DNA of 64,000 bases from Lachnospiraceae bacterium (GCA_015056735.1 SVFT01000001.1:484613-548612), one strand, 5' to 3'; numbered from the stretch's first letter, positions 54,084-63,430 are shown. Numbers and translations: made by a program. The notes: generated by a model not told the origin, from the letters alone.

Positions 54084-54401
54084 ACCAAGCAACTATCAGG
54101 ACTTTATCACAACACGGGGGAGAGCAGGGGTAACAACCCGTCATATTCCATGAACTATCAAAAGACAGGTCACGAGCTCTTGAGCATTGATGAACTTGCC
54201 GTGATGGACAGTGAGAAATGCATCCTGCAGCTACGCGGTGTGAGACCGTTCCTGTCGGACAAATATGATCTGACTAAGCACCCGAATTACAGGGAGACGG
54301 CAGATTTTGACAAGAGAAACTATTTTGATGTTGAGAAGTATGTTAACCGGAAACTAAAGCTTAAACCGGATGATGAGTATGATGTTATCGACATGGGATA
54401 G
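54084..54401 (+). pseudogene. C-terminal remnant of a VirD4-like conjugative coupling ATPase
   Basis: About 105 codons are open in one frame from 54084; the first ATG in it is 54150. The protein end carries YQKTGHELLSIDELAVMD, KCILQLRGVRPFLSDKYDLT, KHPNYRE and DVEKYVNRKLKLKPDDEYDV, the characteristic C-terminus of VirD4-like type IV coupling proteins of conjugative elements in gut Firmicutes. The ATPase domains (normally ~500 residues) are missing and no start codon with a binding site precedes the conserved part. It is a fossil of an integrative conjugative element. Confidence 0.75.
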
Positions 54402-54687
54402 GTTGGGCGGAAATCCGCCCGTTACATAGAATAAGGGTTTGATTATAGGGGCTGTGTCTTTAGATCTTATGAATTAAGGCTTGTTTTATGATACAATTAT
54501 TTCGGAGGGATTATTATGTTTCATGGATGGTAGCAGCTCCTCAGAATAATCTAAGGAACACGCATGCTTTATTGAGAAGCAGAAACTCCTTTAGTAAAGC
54601 TGAGATTTTAAATATAGTGCATGAAAAAGAGTGAGAAAAAGGAACCGTCCCCAATTCTCGCCAATTCTCGCGGAAGGGAAGCAGATC
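54402..54687 (+). other. Non-coding gap between remnant and aldo/keto reductase
   Basis: A lone TACAAT box (54492-54497) and GGAGGG are followed by a 5-codon ORF (MFHGW, 54515-54532), perhaps a start relic. The tail holds one copy of the 27-bp repeat and a 10-bp tandem CCAATTCTCG. No gene seen. Confidence 0.4.
54633..54659. repeat. 27-bp repeat, left copy (REP/RAYT-type motif)
   Basis: Identical over 27 bases to 61797-61823 at the other side of the NRPS module. The core GGAACCGTCCCCAATTCTC resembles REP-type hairpin ends associated with IS200-like (RAYT) transposases. Only half of the hairpin is kept here, and CCAATTCTCG is duplicated in tandem immediately after. Confidence 0.75.
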
Positions 54688-55824
54688 ATGGATTTTAAAC
54701 CCAAAAAGAAACTTGGATTCGGACTCATGCGAATGCCATTGTCAGACCCATCAGATGAGGCGGCTGTTGATGTGGAGCAGGTATGCAAAATGGTGGACAT
54801 TTTTCTGGAAAGAGGCTTTACATATTTTGACACAGCCTGGATGTATCATGATTTTAACAGTGAAAACGTGGTAAAGACAGCTTTGGTGGACAGATATCCC
54901 AGGGATAGCTTTACCCTTGCTACTAAACTGCATGGCGAATATATTAAGACCAAAGAAGACAGGGATAAAATCTTCAGTGAACAGATGAAAAAGACAGGAG
55001 CTGAATTTTTTGATTATTATCTTATCCACGGGATTGATAAAGAACTTCTGGAAATCTATGAAGAGCTGGATTGCTTTGGCTGGTTGCTTGAAAAGAAGAA
55101 AGCGGGGCTTGTAAAACACGTCGGATTCTCGTTTCATGACACACCGGAGCTTTTGGATGAGATTTTGACCAGATATCCGGAGATGGAGTTTGTGCAGCTG
55201 ATGATAAATTATCTGGATTGGGATAGTGAGTGGGTTCAGTCGAGGGCCTGTTACGAAGTGGCTGTAAAACATGGAAAACCTGTTACCGTAATGGAGCCGG
55301 TAAGGGGAGGAACACTGGCTGATCTCCCGCAGGATGTGGAAAAGATCTTTAAGGAGAAGAATCCTTCAATGTCGGTACCAAGCTGGGCTATAAGATTTGT
55401 TGCCAGTCTTGACAATGTGATGCTGGTTCTTTCGGGTATGAGCAGTATTGCGCAGATGGAAGATAACACTTCTTACATGGAGGATTTTAAACCTATTTCA
55501 GAGGAGGAAAAGAAGTTGTGTCTGAAAGCAGGAGAAATGTTGATCAGGAAGATTGCTATTCCCTGTACAGGATGTTCTTACTGTACTTCAGGCTGCCCTA
55601 TGAAGATCGCAATTCCTAAATATTTCAGAATGTACAACGAAAATACTTTTGATGATCTGGAAGAAAAGGAATGGTTTGTGAATTATTCCGATTATCCGCA
55701 GCTTCTGGAGGGCGGAGGCGGAATGGTGACGGATTGCGTTGCCTGTGGTCAGTGTGAGAGTGTTTGCCCGCAGCATATAACTATCATTGAGAATCTGAAA
55801 ACGATTGCCAGGCATATAGGATGA
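54688..55824 (+). CDS. Aldo/keto reductase with C-terminal 4Fe-4S ferredoxin domain
   Basis: A 378-residue oxidoreductase. The TIM-barrel aldo/keto reductase part (1-285) has GFGLMRMPL, YFDTAWMYHD (Asp/Tyr), LATKLHG (Lys) and YYLIHGID (His) in order. The C-terminal part has two ferredoxin-type motifs, CTGCSYCTSGCP and CVACGQCESVCP. This combination is common in Clostridia. The ATG at 54688 has GGAAGGG ahead. It sits 8 bases before the MATE gene and is followed by the NRPS gene, so it may reduce the aldehyde released by the NRPS (inference). Codon use shows more AT than the core genes. Confidence 0.92.
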   Translation: MDFKPKKKLGFGLMRMPLSDPSDEAAVDVEQVCKMVDIFLERGFTYFDTAWMYHDFNSENVVKTALVDRYPRDSFTLATKLHGEYIKTKEDRDKIFSEQMKKTGAEFFDYYLIHGIDKELLEIYEELDCFGWLLEKKKAGLVKHVGFSFHDTPELLDEILTRYPEMEFVQLMINYLDWDSEWVQSRACYEVAVKHGKPVTVMEPVRGGTLADLPQDVEKIFKEKNPSMSVPSWAIRFVASLDNVMLVLSGMSSIAQMEDNTSYMEDFKPISEEEKKLCLKAGEMLIRKIAIPCTGCSYCTSGCPMKIAIPKYFRMYNENTFDDLEEKEWFVNYSDYPQLLEGGGGMVTDCVACGQCESVCPQHITIIENLKTIARHIG

Positions 55825-55832
55825 ACTGAAAA

Positions 55833-57533
55833 ATGGAAAAGACCATTAATGATAAAAGTGAAAGGATATTTATCGGAAAAGCGTATATCAGGTATATAAT
55901 ACCGGCAGCGCTCGCCATGATCTTTGGTCAGCTGGCTCCGCTTGTGGATTCTGTATGCGTATCGGCTAAGTTGGGTGATACGGCGCTTTCGGCATTTTCC
56001 ACCGTATCACCCGTGTATTATTTCTTTAATATCATTGCGGTGCTTGGTGGAATGGGCGGCGGTATCGGTATTGCCAAGGCATCGGGTGCCGGAGAGAAAA
56101 AAAGAGCCGGAAGGATGTTCACGGTTGCGGTGATATGGACCGCCGCAGCTGCGATTGTTCTGAGTGTGCTTTGTATTATTTTTATAGATCCCATCCTTGT
56201 TTTTTTATGCGCAACGGCTGAAAACACCGGGTATGCCAAAGAATATCTGCTGGCGCTGCTTGTGGGGATGGTCTTCTATGTGCTGGAATTTGCGGGGGCT
56301 TATATACTGACGGATGACAATGACCCGAATCTTGCGATGGCCGGCGGTATCGTGATGGGTATCGTAAATATGATCATTGACTGGACCGGCATGTTTGTTT
56401 TCGATCAGGGGATATGGGTGACCGCCTTTGGTACGGTTTTCGGTGCCTTTTGCGGAGTATGTGTGTTCCTGATACATTTTTGCAGGAAGGACAGGATGTG
56501 CAGATTCATCTTTGACCGGAAGGGGTACGAAGCCCTGAAGATAAAGGAGATCATCATGCCGGGCACTCCCGAAGCCCTCCTGTATCTCATAATCGTCTTT
56601 CAGGTTCTGGCCGGGAATTTCGTGTTGAGCAGGGATATCGGAACAAGCGGGCTGGGAAATGCTGCTGTCATCGAAAATCTCGAGCTTATCGCAACTATCA
56701 TCATAGCAGGCATAAGCGAGGCAGTAATGCCCCTTGCGGCATCCTATCACGGAGAACGCAACGAGCACGGGCTGAGGCTTGTAAAGCGCTTTGCCCTGAC
56801 AATAGGAGTAATACTGCTGTTTCCCCTTGTCCTTTCCCTTTTGATATACCCCGAATGGCTGATGATATTCTTTTCGGTTGATGATCCCATCATGAGAGAG
56901 GTACTGCCGGGTTCTATCAGGATCATGTCATTTGCTCAGCTTTTCGTGCTTGTAAATACCATATTTGTGAATTACTTAAGCTCTGTGGATGAAGAAAAAA
57001 AAGCAAATATCTCTTTTGTGATACAGGGTTTAATACAGATATTCTTTACACTTCTTCTGGCCCGGGTGCTGCCGCATGATGCGCCGTGGTATGCTACTCT
57101 TGCAGCAAATATCGCAGTGATCCTCTACTTTGCCTTTTACTGCAATATGTTCAGTGATCTGAAGCCTGACACAAAAACAGATCTTATGTATATCACCGGC
57201 GGATATGCGTCTTCGTCCGTAATAAAAGGATGGTCTGACGCCGCAAAAAAATATCTGTCAGAGGATGAATTTAAGACCGTTTGTTCAAAGCTTCTTTATC
57301 CTTTTGAAAATGCACTGGATCCGAAAATAAAAGTGCGGTGCTCTTTTATAATAATTCAAAGCGATGTCGATGAGAGATCGGTCGTACTAAGGTACCTGGC
57401 AAAGCATGATATTACAGGTACACAGGGCGATACGGATGATGAAGACGAAAAAAGATACGGAGAAGTCATTTGCTCAGAGTTCAATTTTGCAAGAAGGATG
57501 ATAATATATTTTAAGGATCAAAAAGAGAGGTAG
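55833..57533 (+). CDS. MATE family efflux transporter with C-terminal cytoplasmic extension
   Basis: A 566-residue membrane protein. About twelve hydrophobic helices fill residues 15-445, with MATE motifs such as YIIPAALAMIFGQLAPLVDS, GGMGGGIGIAKASGAGEKK and MPGTPEALLYLIIVFQVLAG. Residues ~450-566 form a soluble tail that MATE proteins usually lack (WSDAAKKYLSEDEFKTVCSK, YLAKHDITGTQGD, ending in FKDQKER); its fold was not recognised. MATE proteins export small cationic or amphipathic compounds by Na+ or H+ antiport. Between the reductase and the NRPS gene (4 bases), so it probably exports the NRPS product. Confidence 0.9.
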   Translation: MEKTINDKSERIFIGKAYIRYIIPAALAMIFGQLAPLVDSVCVSAKLGDTALSAFSTVSPVYYFFNIIAVLGGMGGGIGIAKASGAGEKKRAGRMFTVAVIWTAAAAIVLSVLCIIFIDPILVFLCATAENTGYAKEYLLALLVGMVFYVLEFAGAYILTDDNDPNLAMAGGIVMGIVNMIIDWTGMFVFDQGIWVTAFGTVFGAFCGVCVFLIHFCRKDRMCRFIFDRKGYEALKIKEIIMPGTPEALLYLIIVFQVLAGNFVLSRDIGTSGLGNAAVIENLELIATIIIAGISEAVMPLAASYHGERNEHGLRLVKRFALTIGVILLFPLVLSLLIYPEWLMIFFSVDDPIMREVLPGSIRIMSFAQLFVLVNTIFVNYLSSVDEEKKANISFVIQGLIQIFFTLLLARVLPHDAPWYATLAANIAVILYFAFYCNMFSDLKPDTKTDLMYITGGYASSSVIKGWSDAAKKYLSEDEFKTVCSKLLYPFENALDPKIKVRCSFIIIQSDVDERSVVLRYLAKHDITGTQGDTDDEDEKRYGEVICSEFNFARRMIIYFKDQKER

Positions 57534-57537
57534 AGAA

Positions 57538-60500
57538 ATGGAAAAATATCCGCTTACACAGACACAACTTGGAATTTATTTTGACTGGCTCAAATTTCCC
57601 AATTCCACCATATACAATATACCTTGTCTTTACAGGCTTGGGGCACAGGTTGATATGGAAAAGTTAAAAAGTGCCCTGAAAAAGGTGGTGGAGGCTCATC
57701 CGTATCTGTCAGTGTCTTTTGAAAAGGCTGAGAACGGTGATATCGTTGCGGTAAAGAATAGGACAGCATCAGTCATTATTCCGATAAAGAACGAAGAGCC
57801 TCAGATGGAGGAGCTGGTCCGTCCGTTTGATCTGCTGTCGAAGGAGCCTTTATACAGATGCTGCCTGTTTGACCATGAGAATGGGAAGTATCTGTTTCTC
57901 GATACTCATCACATCATAAGTGACGGTGCTTCCATAAGCATACTGCTTGAGGACATCAACCATGCGTATGACGGAAAGGAAGTGGCAGGAGAGACATACA
58001 CGGGTTTTGACAGGGCTGTTGATGAGGAAAAGATGAGGAGCACCGCCCGGTATGAAGCTGCAAAGTCATGGTACGACAGCATTTATAAGGGTTGCGATGC
58101 CGTGACTCTCCCGCTGTATGAAAAAACGGATTCAAAGGAAACCATTGCTATTGATAACAGGTCAGGAAGCATTCCGGCAGACAGGGTGCGGGATTTCTGC
58201 TCGGAAAACAATGTGACCCCGAACGCATTTTTTACTGCGGCATTCGGTCTGGCACTCAAGGCATATACAGGAAGCGAAAGCGCAATATTTGCAACAATAT
58301 ATAACGGAAGGATAGACCAAAGGCTTGAACGGGCGGTGTCAATGTTTGTAAAAACATTACCGGTGATGATGTCGGCAGATCGGGAGGAGTCCGTGCTCTC
58401 ATATATTGAAGGCTGCCAGGCTTATCTTGTAAATGCAATGATAAACGATATAGTCAGTTTTGCCGAGATACACAGGGATTACGGCATCAGTTCGGATGTG
58501 CTTTTTGCCTATCAGGGAGAACAAAAGGGTATGATGACCCTTTGCGGTGAGGATGCAACGGAAACCGAATTGCCCGTTTCTCAGGCAAAAGCCCCCTTCG
58601 GCCTTGATATAGCTCTCAAGGAAGAAAAGATCCTGTATCTGTTTGAATACGATCCGGCATGCTATACCGTCTATACCATTAACGGCTTCTGCGTGGTTCT
58701 TGACAATGTCATATCGGAAATGCTGGTAAAAGAAAAGCTTGGTGACATCTCCCTTGTTACAAGGGAAAATGAGGAGTCAATTAAAATTCTCTATGATACA
58801 GCATTTCCTGTGGCGGAAAGGGCTGCGTACAGGCTATTGCAGGACGCTGCAACAAAAAATCCACAAAGACCTGCCCTGATTGCCGAAGACAGAACCCTTA
58901 CCTACCGTGAGCTCAACGAGGAAGCAAACTGCGTCGGATATATACTCCGTGAAGAGGGAGCGGTCCCTGACTCGATCGTTGCCGTTTTGGCGGACAGAAA
59001 CAGTTATGCATATGTGATGAGGCAGGGTGTATTAAAAAGCGGTGCCGCATTCTGTCCCATAGATCCCGAATATCCCGAGGACAGGATAAATTTCATACTG
59101 AAGGATTCAGGGACGAATACAGTTATTACAGAGAAAAGGATAGCAGAGAAAAGAGCGGAGCTCTTTGAACACATAATAGCCTCCGGCGTGAAGGTATTAT
59201 ACGTTGAAGACTGCATCACAGCATCCCATAGATCTGATCTGAATGTAAGTGTTCCTTATGATTCCCTGGCGTATGTTATATACACGTCAGGATCCACAGG
59301 CACGCCCAAGGGTGTTATGCTGACTAATAAAAACCTTGTTAATTTCGTCGATGATGACGAAAAGAACCACGAGATCAGGGGATATACGCAGTTGGCGCAT
59401 GTGAGCCTTGCAGTTGCGGCACTTACCTTTGATTTTTCCATCATGGAGGAATTTGTTCCGCTCTCGAACGGACTGACGGTGGTACTTGCAACGCATGAGG
59501 AGATAATGGATCCCAACCGTATTTCGGAGCTAATGATAAGGAATCATGTAGATGTAATGAGCTGTACGCCGGGATATATCATGAACATGCTGGATATGGA
59601 TGTGTTCAGAAAAGCCGTGGCAGGATTAAAGTCCATCGATCTCGGAGCAGAGGCTTTCCCCCCGGCGCTTTTTTCAAAGCTTACCCGGATCGTTCCCGAT
59701 ATCCACATCATGAACGGATACGGTCCCACGGAAGCGACCATAAGCTGTACCATGAAGGTTATCACCGAGACGGAAAATATCACGATAGGAATACCCAACG
59801 TGAATGTAAGTGCGGCTACAGTGGATCGTGACGGCAGGCTCCAGATGCCCGGTGCCGTGGGTGAACTTGTGATCCTTGGAGACGGTGTGGGCCGGGGATA
59901 CATCGGAAGGGATGACCTTACCCAAAAGTGTTTTATCACCCTGTTGGGACAACGGGCATACAGGACAGGGGACCTTGTAAGAATCCTCTCCGACGGGCAG
60001 ATAGAATACCACGGAAGGATAGACAATCAGGTCAAGCTTCGGGGACTTCGGGTGGAGCTTGGAGAGATAGAAAGCGTTCTGAACTCCTTTCCCGCTGTCC
60101 GATCGAGTATCGTGATAGTTGCAAAAAGGGAGACCGAATATCTGGCAGCTTATTTTACAGCTGATGAAAGGGTGGATGTAGAAGCACTGAAAAAGCATCT
60201 GGCTTCAAAACTGACTGCATATATGGTACCGCAGGCTTTTATGCAGCTTGACGAGATGCCGCTGACCGCAAACGGAAAGATCGATAAGAAATCGCTTCCC
60301 GAGATAAAAGGCACAGGAACAAACAGAAGGCTGAAAAAACCGGAAACAAAAATGCAGGAGAGGATCCTTGATCTCTTCAAAAAGACGTTGAATCTCGACA
60401 ATATCGGGATTGATGAAAGTTTCTTTGAGCTGGGAGGAACGTCTCTTACCGCAGCCAGACTTATGATGGCTGCCATGACAGACAATCTGCCCGTAGTATT

Positions 60501-61788
60501 TCAGGATGTTTTTGAACATCCCACTGTGGAGGAGCTTTCAAAGCTTATTGAGGAAAAACTCGGTGAGGAAAGCGTTATCCTTGATATACCGTCAGATGAA
60601 AAAGTGGAGCCACAAAATGAAGAAGATCAGTACAGTGTGCTGAAATACAACACGGCCGAATATGTAAATGAGATAACCCCTGGTGATCTCGGGAATGTGC
60701 TCCTGACCGGTGCAACCGGATTTCTGGGCATCCACATACTGAAGGAACTTCTTTGCGGCCATACGAATAAGATATTCTGCCTTGTCAGAAGCACCAGAGT
60801 ATCAGCCGGGGAAAGGCTTAAGTCGACCTTCTTTTATTATTTTGATGAGATCGATATTGCGACAGAGGACGACAGGTTAGTCGTGATCGACGGAGACATA
60901 ACCGATCCGGAAAGTGTAAAGAAACTTGAAGAACTCGATTTTGACACCGTAATAAACTGCGCCGCATGTGTAAAGCATTTTGCACAGCCGGAATATCTTA
61001 AGCGGATCAACGTATATGGTGTTGACAACCTGATTGATCTATGCATAAAGAAAAAGGCACGGCTGATACAACTGTCAACGGTATCGGTTGCCGGTGATAG
61101 TTTTAGGGACAGAGGCGGGAGAGATATTCTTACTGAAGACAGGCTTGAGATCGGGCAGGAGGTTGAATCCAACGGATATGTTTACTCTAAGTATCTTGCG
61201 GAAAAACATGTTATTAATGCCATTGCATCAAGCGGGCTTGATGCCAAGGTGATAAGGCTGGGAAATCTCATGAGCAGATACGTGGATGGCGAGTTCCAGA
61301 TCAATTTCCATACCAACAACTTTATGAATACGTTAAAATCATATGTTTTCATGAAGAGCTTTCCGGTACAGGAGATGGATGAGGCTGATGAGCTGTCCCC
61401 CATAGATGAGGTGGCCAGGGCCGTGTTGCTTCTGTCAGGAACAGACAGAAAATTCACGGTATTTCATGCATATAATTCTCACAGTATCGAGATGGGAGAT
61501 TTCATCTATGCACTTTCGGAAAGCGGCTTTGATATCAGCGTGATCGGTGAGGATGACTTTGACAGGAAGTTGAAGGAGATGGTTGCAGACGAAGAACACA
61601 ATCATTTTGTGGCTCCATTGATAAACTACAATCTGGATGATGATGCCTTAAGGATCGAGAATGGGATCGAAAATGGGTTTACGGTAAAAGCACTCTACAG
61701 ACTTGGCTTCAAATGGTCCATAATCGATATGGATTATCTGAAAAAAACGGTAGAGATGCTGAAAACGCTTGGCTTCTTCGAAAGGTAA
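57538..61788 (+). CDS. Single-module NRPS: C-A-T-thioester reductase
   Basis: A 1416-residue nonribosomal peptide synthetase with one complete module. The condensation domain (about 1-420) keeps HHIISDG near 123. The adenylation domain (about 435-930) has YTSGSTGTPKGVML (A3), NGYGPTEATISC (A5), YRTGDLV (A7), GRIDNQVKLRGLRVELGEIE (A8) and LTANGKIDK (A10). By eye the specificity residues read D-F-M-G-D-G-G-I-S, a code I cannot assign. A carrier protein has the Ser in ELGGTSLTAARL (~968). The C-terminal reductase (about 1055-1416) has TGATGFLGIHILKEL and YxxxK in YVYSKYLAEK (~1214). Reductase release gives an aldehyde or alcohol. A single C domain suggests acylation of one amino acid, or condensation with a partner encoded elsewhere. 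No phosphopantetheinyl transferase is adjacent. Confidence 0.93.
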   Translation: MEKYPLTQTQLGIYFDWLKFPNSTIYNIPCLYRLGAQVDMEKLKSALKKVVEAHPYLSVSFEKAENGDIVAVKNRTASVIIPIKNEEPQMEELVRPFDLLSKEPLYRCCLFDHENGKYLFLDTHHIISDGASISILLEDINHAYDGKEVAGETYTGFDRAVDEEKMRSTARYEAAKSWYDSIYKGCDAVTLPLYEKTDSKETIAIDNRSGSIPADRVRDFCSENNVTPNAFFTAAFGLALKAYTGSESAIFATIYNGRIDQRLERAVSMFVKTLPVMMSADREESVLSYIEGCQAYLVNAMINDIVSFAEIHRDYGISSDVLFAYQGEQKGMMTLCGEDATETELPVSQAKAPFGLDIALKEEKILYLFEYDPACYTVYTINGFCVVLDNVISEMLVKEKLGDISLVTRENEESIKILYDTAFPVAERAAYRLLQDAATKNPQRPALIAEDRTLTYRELNEEANCVGYILREEGAVPDSIVAVLADRNSYAYVMRQGVLKSGAAFCPIDPEYPEDRINFILKDSGTNTVITEKRIAEKRAELFEHIIASGVKVLYVEDCITASHRSDLNVSVPYDSLAYVIYTSGSTGTPKGVMLTNKNLVNFVDDDEKNHEIRGYTQLAHVSLAVAALTFDFSIMEEFVPLSNGLTVVLATHEEIMDPNRISELMIRNHVDVMSCTPGYIMNMLDMDVFRKAVAGLKSIDLGAEAFPPALFSKLTRIVPDIHIMNGYGPTEATISCTMKVITETENITIGIPNVNVSAATVDRDGRLQMPGAVGELVILGDGVGRGYIGRDDLTQKCFITLLGQRAYRTGDLVRILSDGQIEYHGRIDNQVKLRGLRVELGEIESVLNSFPAVRSSIVIVAKRETEYLAAYFTADERVDVEALKKHLASKLTAYMVPQAFMQLDEMPLTANGKIDKKSLPEIKGTGTNRRLKKPETKMQERILDLFKKTLNLDNIGIDESFFELGGTSLTAARLMMAAMTDNLPVVFQDVFEHPTVEELSKLIEEKLGEESVILDIPSDEKVEPQNEEDQYSVLKYNTAEYVNEITPGDLGNVLLTGATGFLGIHILKELLCGHTNKIFCLVRSTRVSAGERLKSTFFYYFDEIDIATEDDRLVVIDGDITDPESVKKLEELDFDTVINCAACVKHFAQPEYLKRINVYGVDNLIDLCIKKKARLIQLSTVSVAGDSFRDRGGRDILTEDRLEIGQEVESNGYVYSKYLAEKHVINAIASSGLDAKVIRLGNLMSRYVDGEFQINFHTNNFMNTLKSYVFMKSFPVQEMDEADELSPIDEVARAVLLLSGTDRKFTVFHAYNSHSIEMGDFIYALSESGFDISVIGEDDFDRKLKEMVADEEHNHFVAPLINYNLDDDALRIENGIENGFTVKALYRLGFKWSIIDMDYLKKTVEMLKTLGFFER

Positions 61789-61789
61789 A

Positions 61790-61823
61790 GAGAATTGAGA
61801 AAAAGGAACCGTCCCCAATTCTC
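61790..61823. repeat. 27-bp repeat, right copy, within a REP-like hairpin
   Basis: Contains the same 27 bases as 54633-54659 (here 61797-61823). GAGAATTG (61790-61797) and CAATTCTC (61816-61823) are inverted, so this copy forms a complete stem with the GGAACCGTCC segment in the loop, starting just after the NRPS stop. Typical REP/RAYT-end architecture. Confidence 0.7.
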
Positions 61824-61856
61824 TAGGAATAGGAAATTATTATGGGTAAGCTATAT

Positions 61857-61902
61857 GTCTACTTTTCTTGACTGCTACAGTCTACTTTTCTTGACTGCTA
61901 CA
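61857..61902. repeat. Two tandem perfect 23-bp repeats
   Basis: GTCTACTTTTCTTGACTGC plus TACA occurs twice head-to-tail (61857-61879, 61880-61902). The second copy ends just before an AT-rich stretch and contains TTGACT, which could be a -35 element, but no well-spaced -10 was found. Confidence 0.8.
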
Positions 61903-61919
61903 ATATTAAATTAAAATAC

Positions 61920-62000
61920 TGTAAAAAACTGCCTAGAACTCAAGAAAGAGTGTTGTAAAAAACCGCTCCAAAACAAAGCGAATGTGTTGTGAAAAACTGC
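61920..62000. repeat. Three degenerate repeats spaced exactly 34 bp, upstream of the DUF4143 ATPase
   Basis: TGTAAAAAACTGC (61920), TGTAAAAAACCGC (61954) and TGTGAAAAACTGC (61988), each 34 bases apart, the last two preceded by GTGT. This looks like iterated binding sites for a regulator, or decayed direct repeats. They end 36 bases before the start of the ATPase gene. Confidence 0.65.
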
Positions 62001-62036
62001 TTGTAATGCTATTATGGATGCAAAAGGAGGCAGTTT

Positions 62037-63383
62037 ATGTTCAAAAGAAAGGTTTATGACGCTCTGACAGAGTGGAAGGAGAAGTATTCCGGAAATTATG
62101 CGGCCATGCTGGAAGGAGCGCGGCGTGTCGGTAAAACAACGGTTGCTGAGGAATTTGCCAGGAACAACTTCCGGTCTTATATAAAGGTGGATTTTGCCAA
62201 TGTCGAACAAGAGGTGCTGGAAGCCTTTGATGATATAGCATCTTTGGATGTATTTTTTTTAAGGCTTCAGACTGCAACAGGGGTAACGCTGTATCCGGGG
62301 GAATCTGTCATCATATTTGATGAGATTCAGAAAGCACCCCGAGTGAGACAGGCGATCAAATATCTTGTAGCGGATGGACGTTACAGCTACATTGAAACAG
62401 GTTCTTTGATAAGCATTAAAAAGAATGTGAAAGATATCGTGATACCATCGGAAGAGCATTTCATACAGGTATATCCGATGGACTATGAAGAGTTTTTATG
62501 GGCGACGGGTAACGATACTTACAATGTGCTACGGCAGTTGTATCAGACGAACAAGCCTGTCGGTGACAGCCTTAACAGAAAACTTATGCGGGATTTCCGG
62601 ATTTATATGGCTGTAGGCGGAATGCCTCAGGCTGTGGAAGCGTATGTTAATGGTAAAAATTTTGAACAGATCGATAAGGTAAAGCGAACTATACTGAAAC
62701 TCTATGAAGAGGATTTTTATAAGATAGATCCTAGTGGGCGTTTATCGAAGATGTATAATTCGATTCCAAACCAGCTTGCTGCAAATAAAAAGAGATATGT
62801 CATATCCAGTGCAACAGGAAAGAGAATGACGAATAAGGATAAGGAGATCTTTTCGGAACTCCTGGATTCAAAGACGGTGCTGATATCCTATAATGTTACG
62901 GATCCGGATGTGTCGCTTGGTGCTACTGCCGACGACGAGTCATATAAGGTTTATCTGTCGGATACGGGATTGTTTACTACTCTGCTTTTTAATTCCGTCG
63001 ATAAGATACATACTAAGATATACAGTAAGCTTCTTTCCGATAAACTGGAGGCCAATCTCGGATATCTTTACGAGAATGCTGCGGCTCAGATGATTGTTGC
63101 GAGTGGTAACAGACTTTTTTACCATACATGGAAAAAGGATGATGATGTTCATTTTTATGAGGTTGATTTTCTTATAGCATCTAATGCAAAACTTGTACCG
63201 ATGGAGATTAAATCATCCAATGTAAATACTCATAAATCCATATCTGCTTTCTTCAAAAAGTATTCAAAGAAAGTGTACAGGCAGTATCTGTTTTCGCAGA
63301 AGGATGTCGGCCATATGGAGCAACTGATCTATAAACCGATATATATGCTGCCGTTTGTTTTAGAAGAACTTTCCGGTCAATAA
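62037..63383 (+). CDS. ATP-binding protein, AAA_14/DUF4143 family
   Basis: A 448-residue ATPase. Walker A is in LEGARRVGKTTVAEEFA (~25-41), Walker B in SVIIFDEIQKAP (~95), sensor region in YIETGSLISI. The C-terminal half is DUF4143, with late motifs YEVDFLIASNAKLVPMEIKSS that resemble a PD-(D/E)XK nuclease-like core. Many bacteria carry several copies, often near mobile elements; function is not established. AAAGGAGG precedes the ATG. Monocistronic in this window. Confidence 0.88.
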   Translation: MFKRKVYDALTEWKEKYSGNYAAMLEGARRVGKTTVAEEFARNNFRSYIKVDFANVEQEVLEAFDDIASLDVFFLRLQTATGVTLYPGESVIIFDEIQKAPRVRQAIKYLVADGRYSYIETGSLISIKKNVKDIVIPSEEHFIQVYPMDYEEFLWATGNDTYNVLRQLYQTNKPVGDSLNRKLMRDFRIYMAVGGMPQAVEAYVNGKNFEQIDKVKRTILKLYEEDFYKIDPSGRLSKMYNSIPNQLAANKKRYVISSATGKRMTNKDKEIFSELLDSKTVLISYNVTDPDVSLGATADDESYKVYLSDTGLFTTLLFNSVDKIHTKIYSKLLSDKLEANLGYLYENAAAQMIVASGNRLFYHTWKKDDDVHFYEVDFLIASNAKLVPMEIKSSNVNTHKSISAFFKKYSKKVYRQYLFSQKDVGHMEQLIYKPIYMLPFVLEELSGQ

Positions 63384-63390
63384 ACGATAA

Positions 63391-63430
63391 TTTGCATAGT
63401 TAGAGGCGTACGGCGCTTTTTCTATGCAAA
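63391..63430 (+). terminator. Inverted repeat downstream of the DUF4143 gene
   Basis: TTTGCATAG (63391-63399) and CTATGCAAA (63422-63430) with a 22-base centre that ends in a T-run. It begins 8 bases after the ATPase stop. The T-run lies inside the loop, so the terminator role is weakly supported. Confidence 0.4.
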
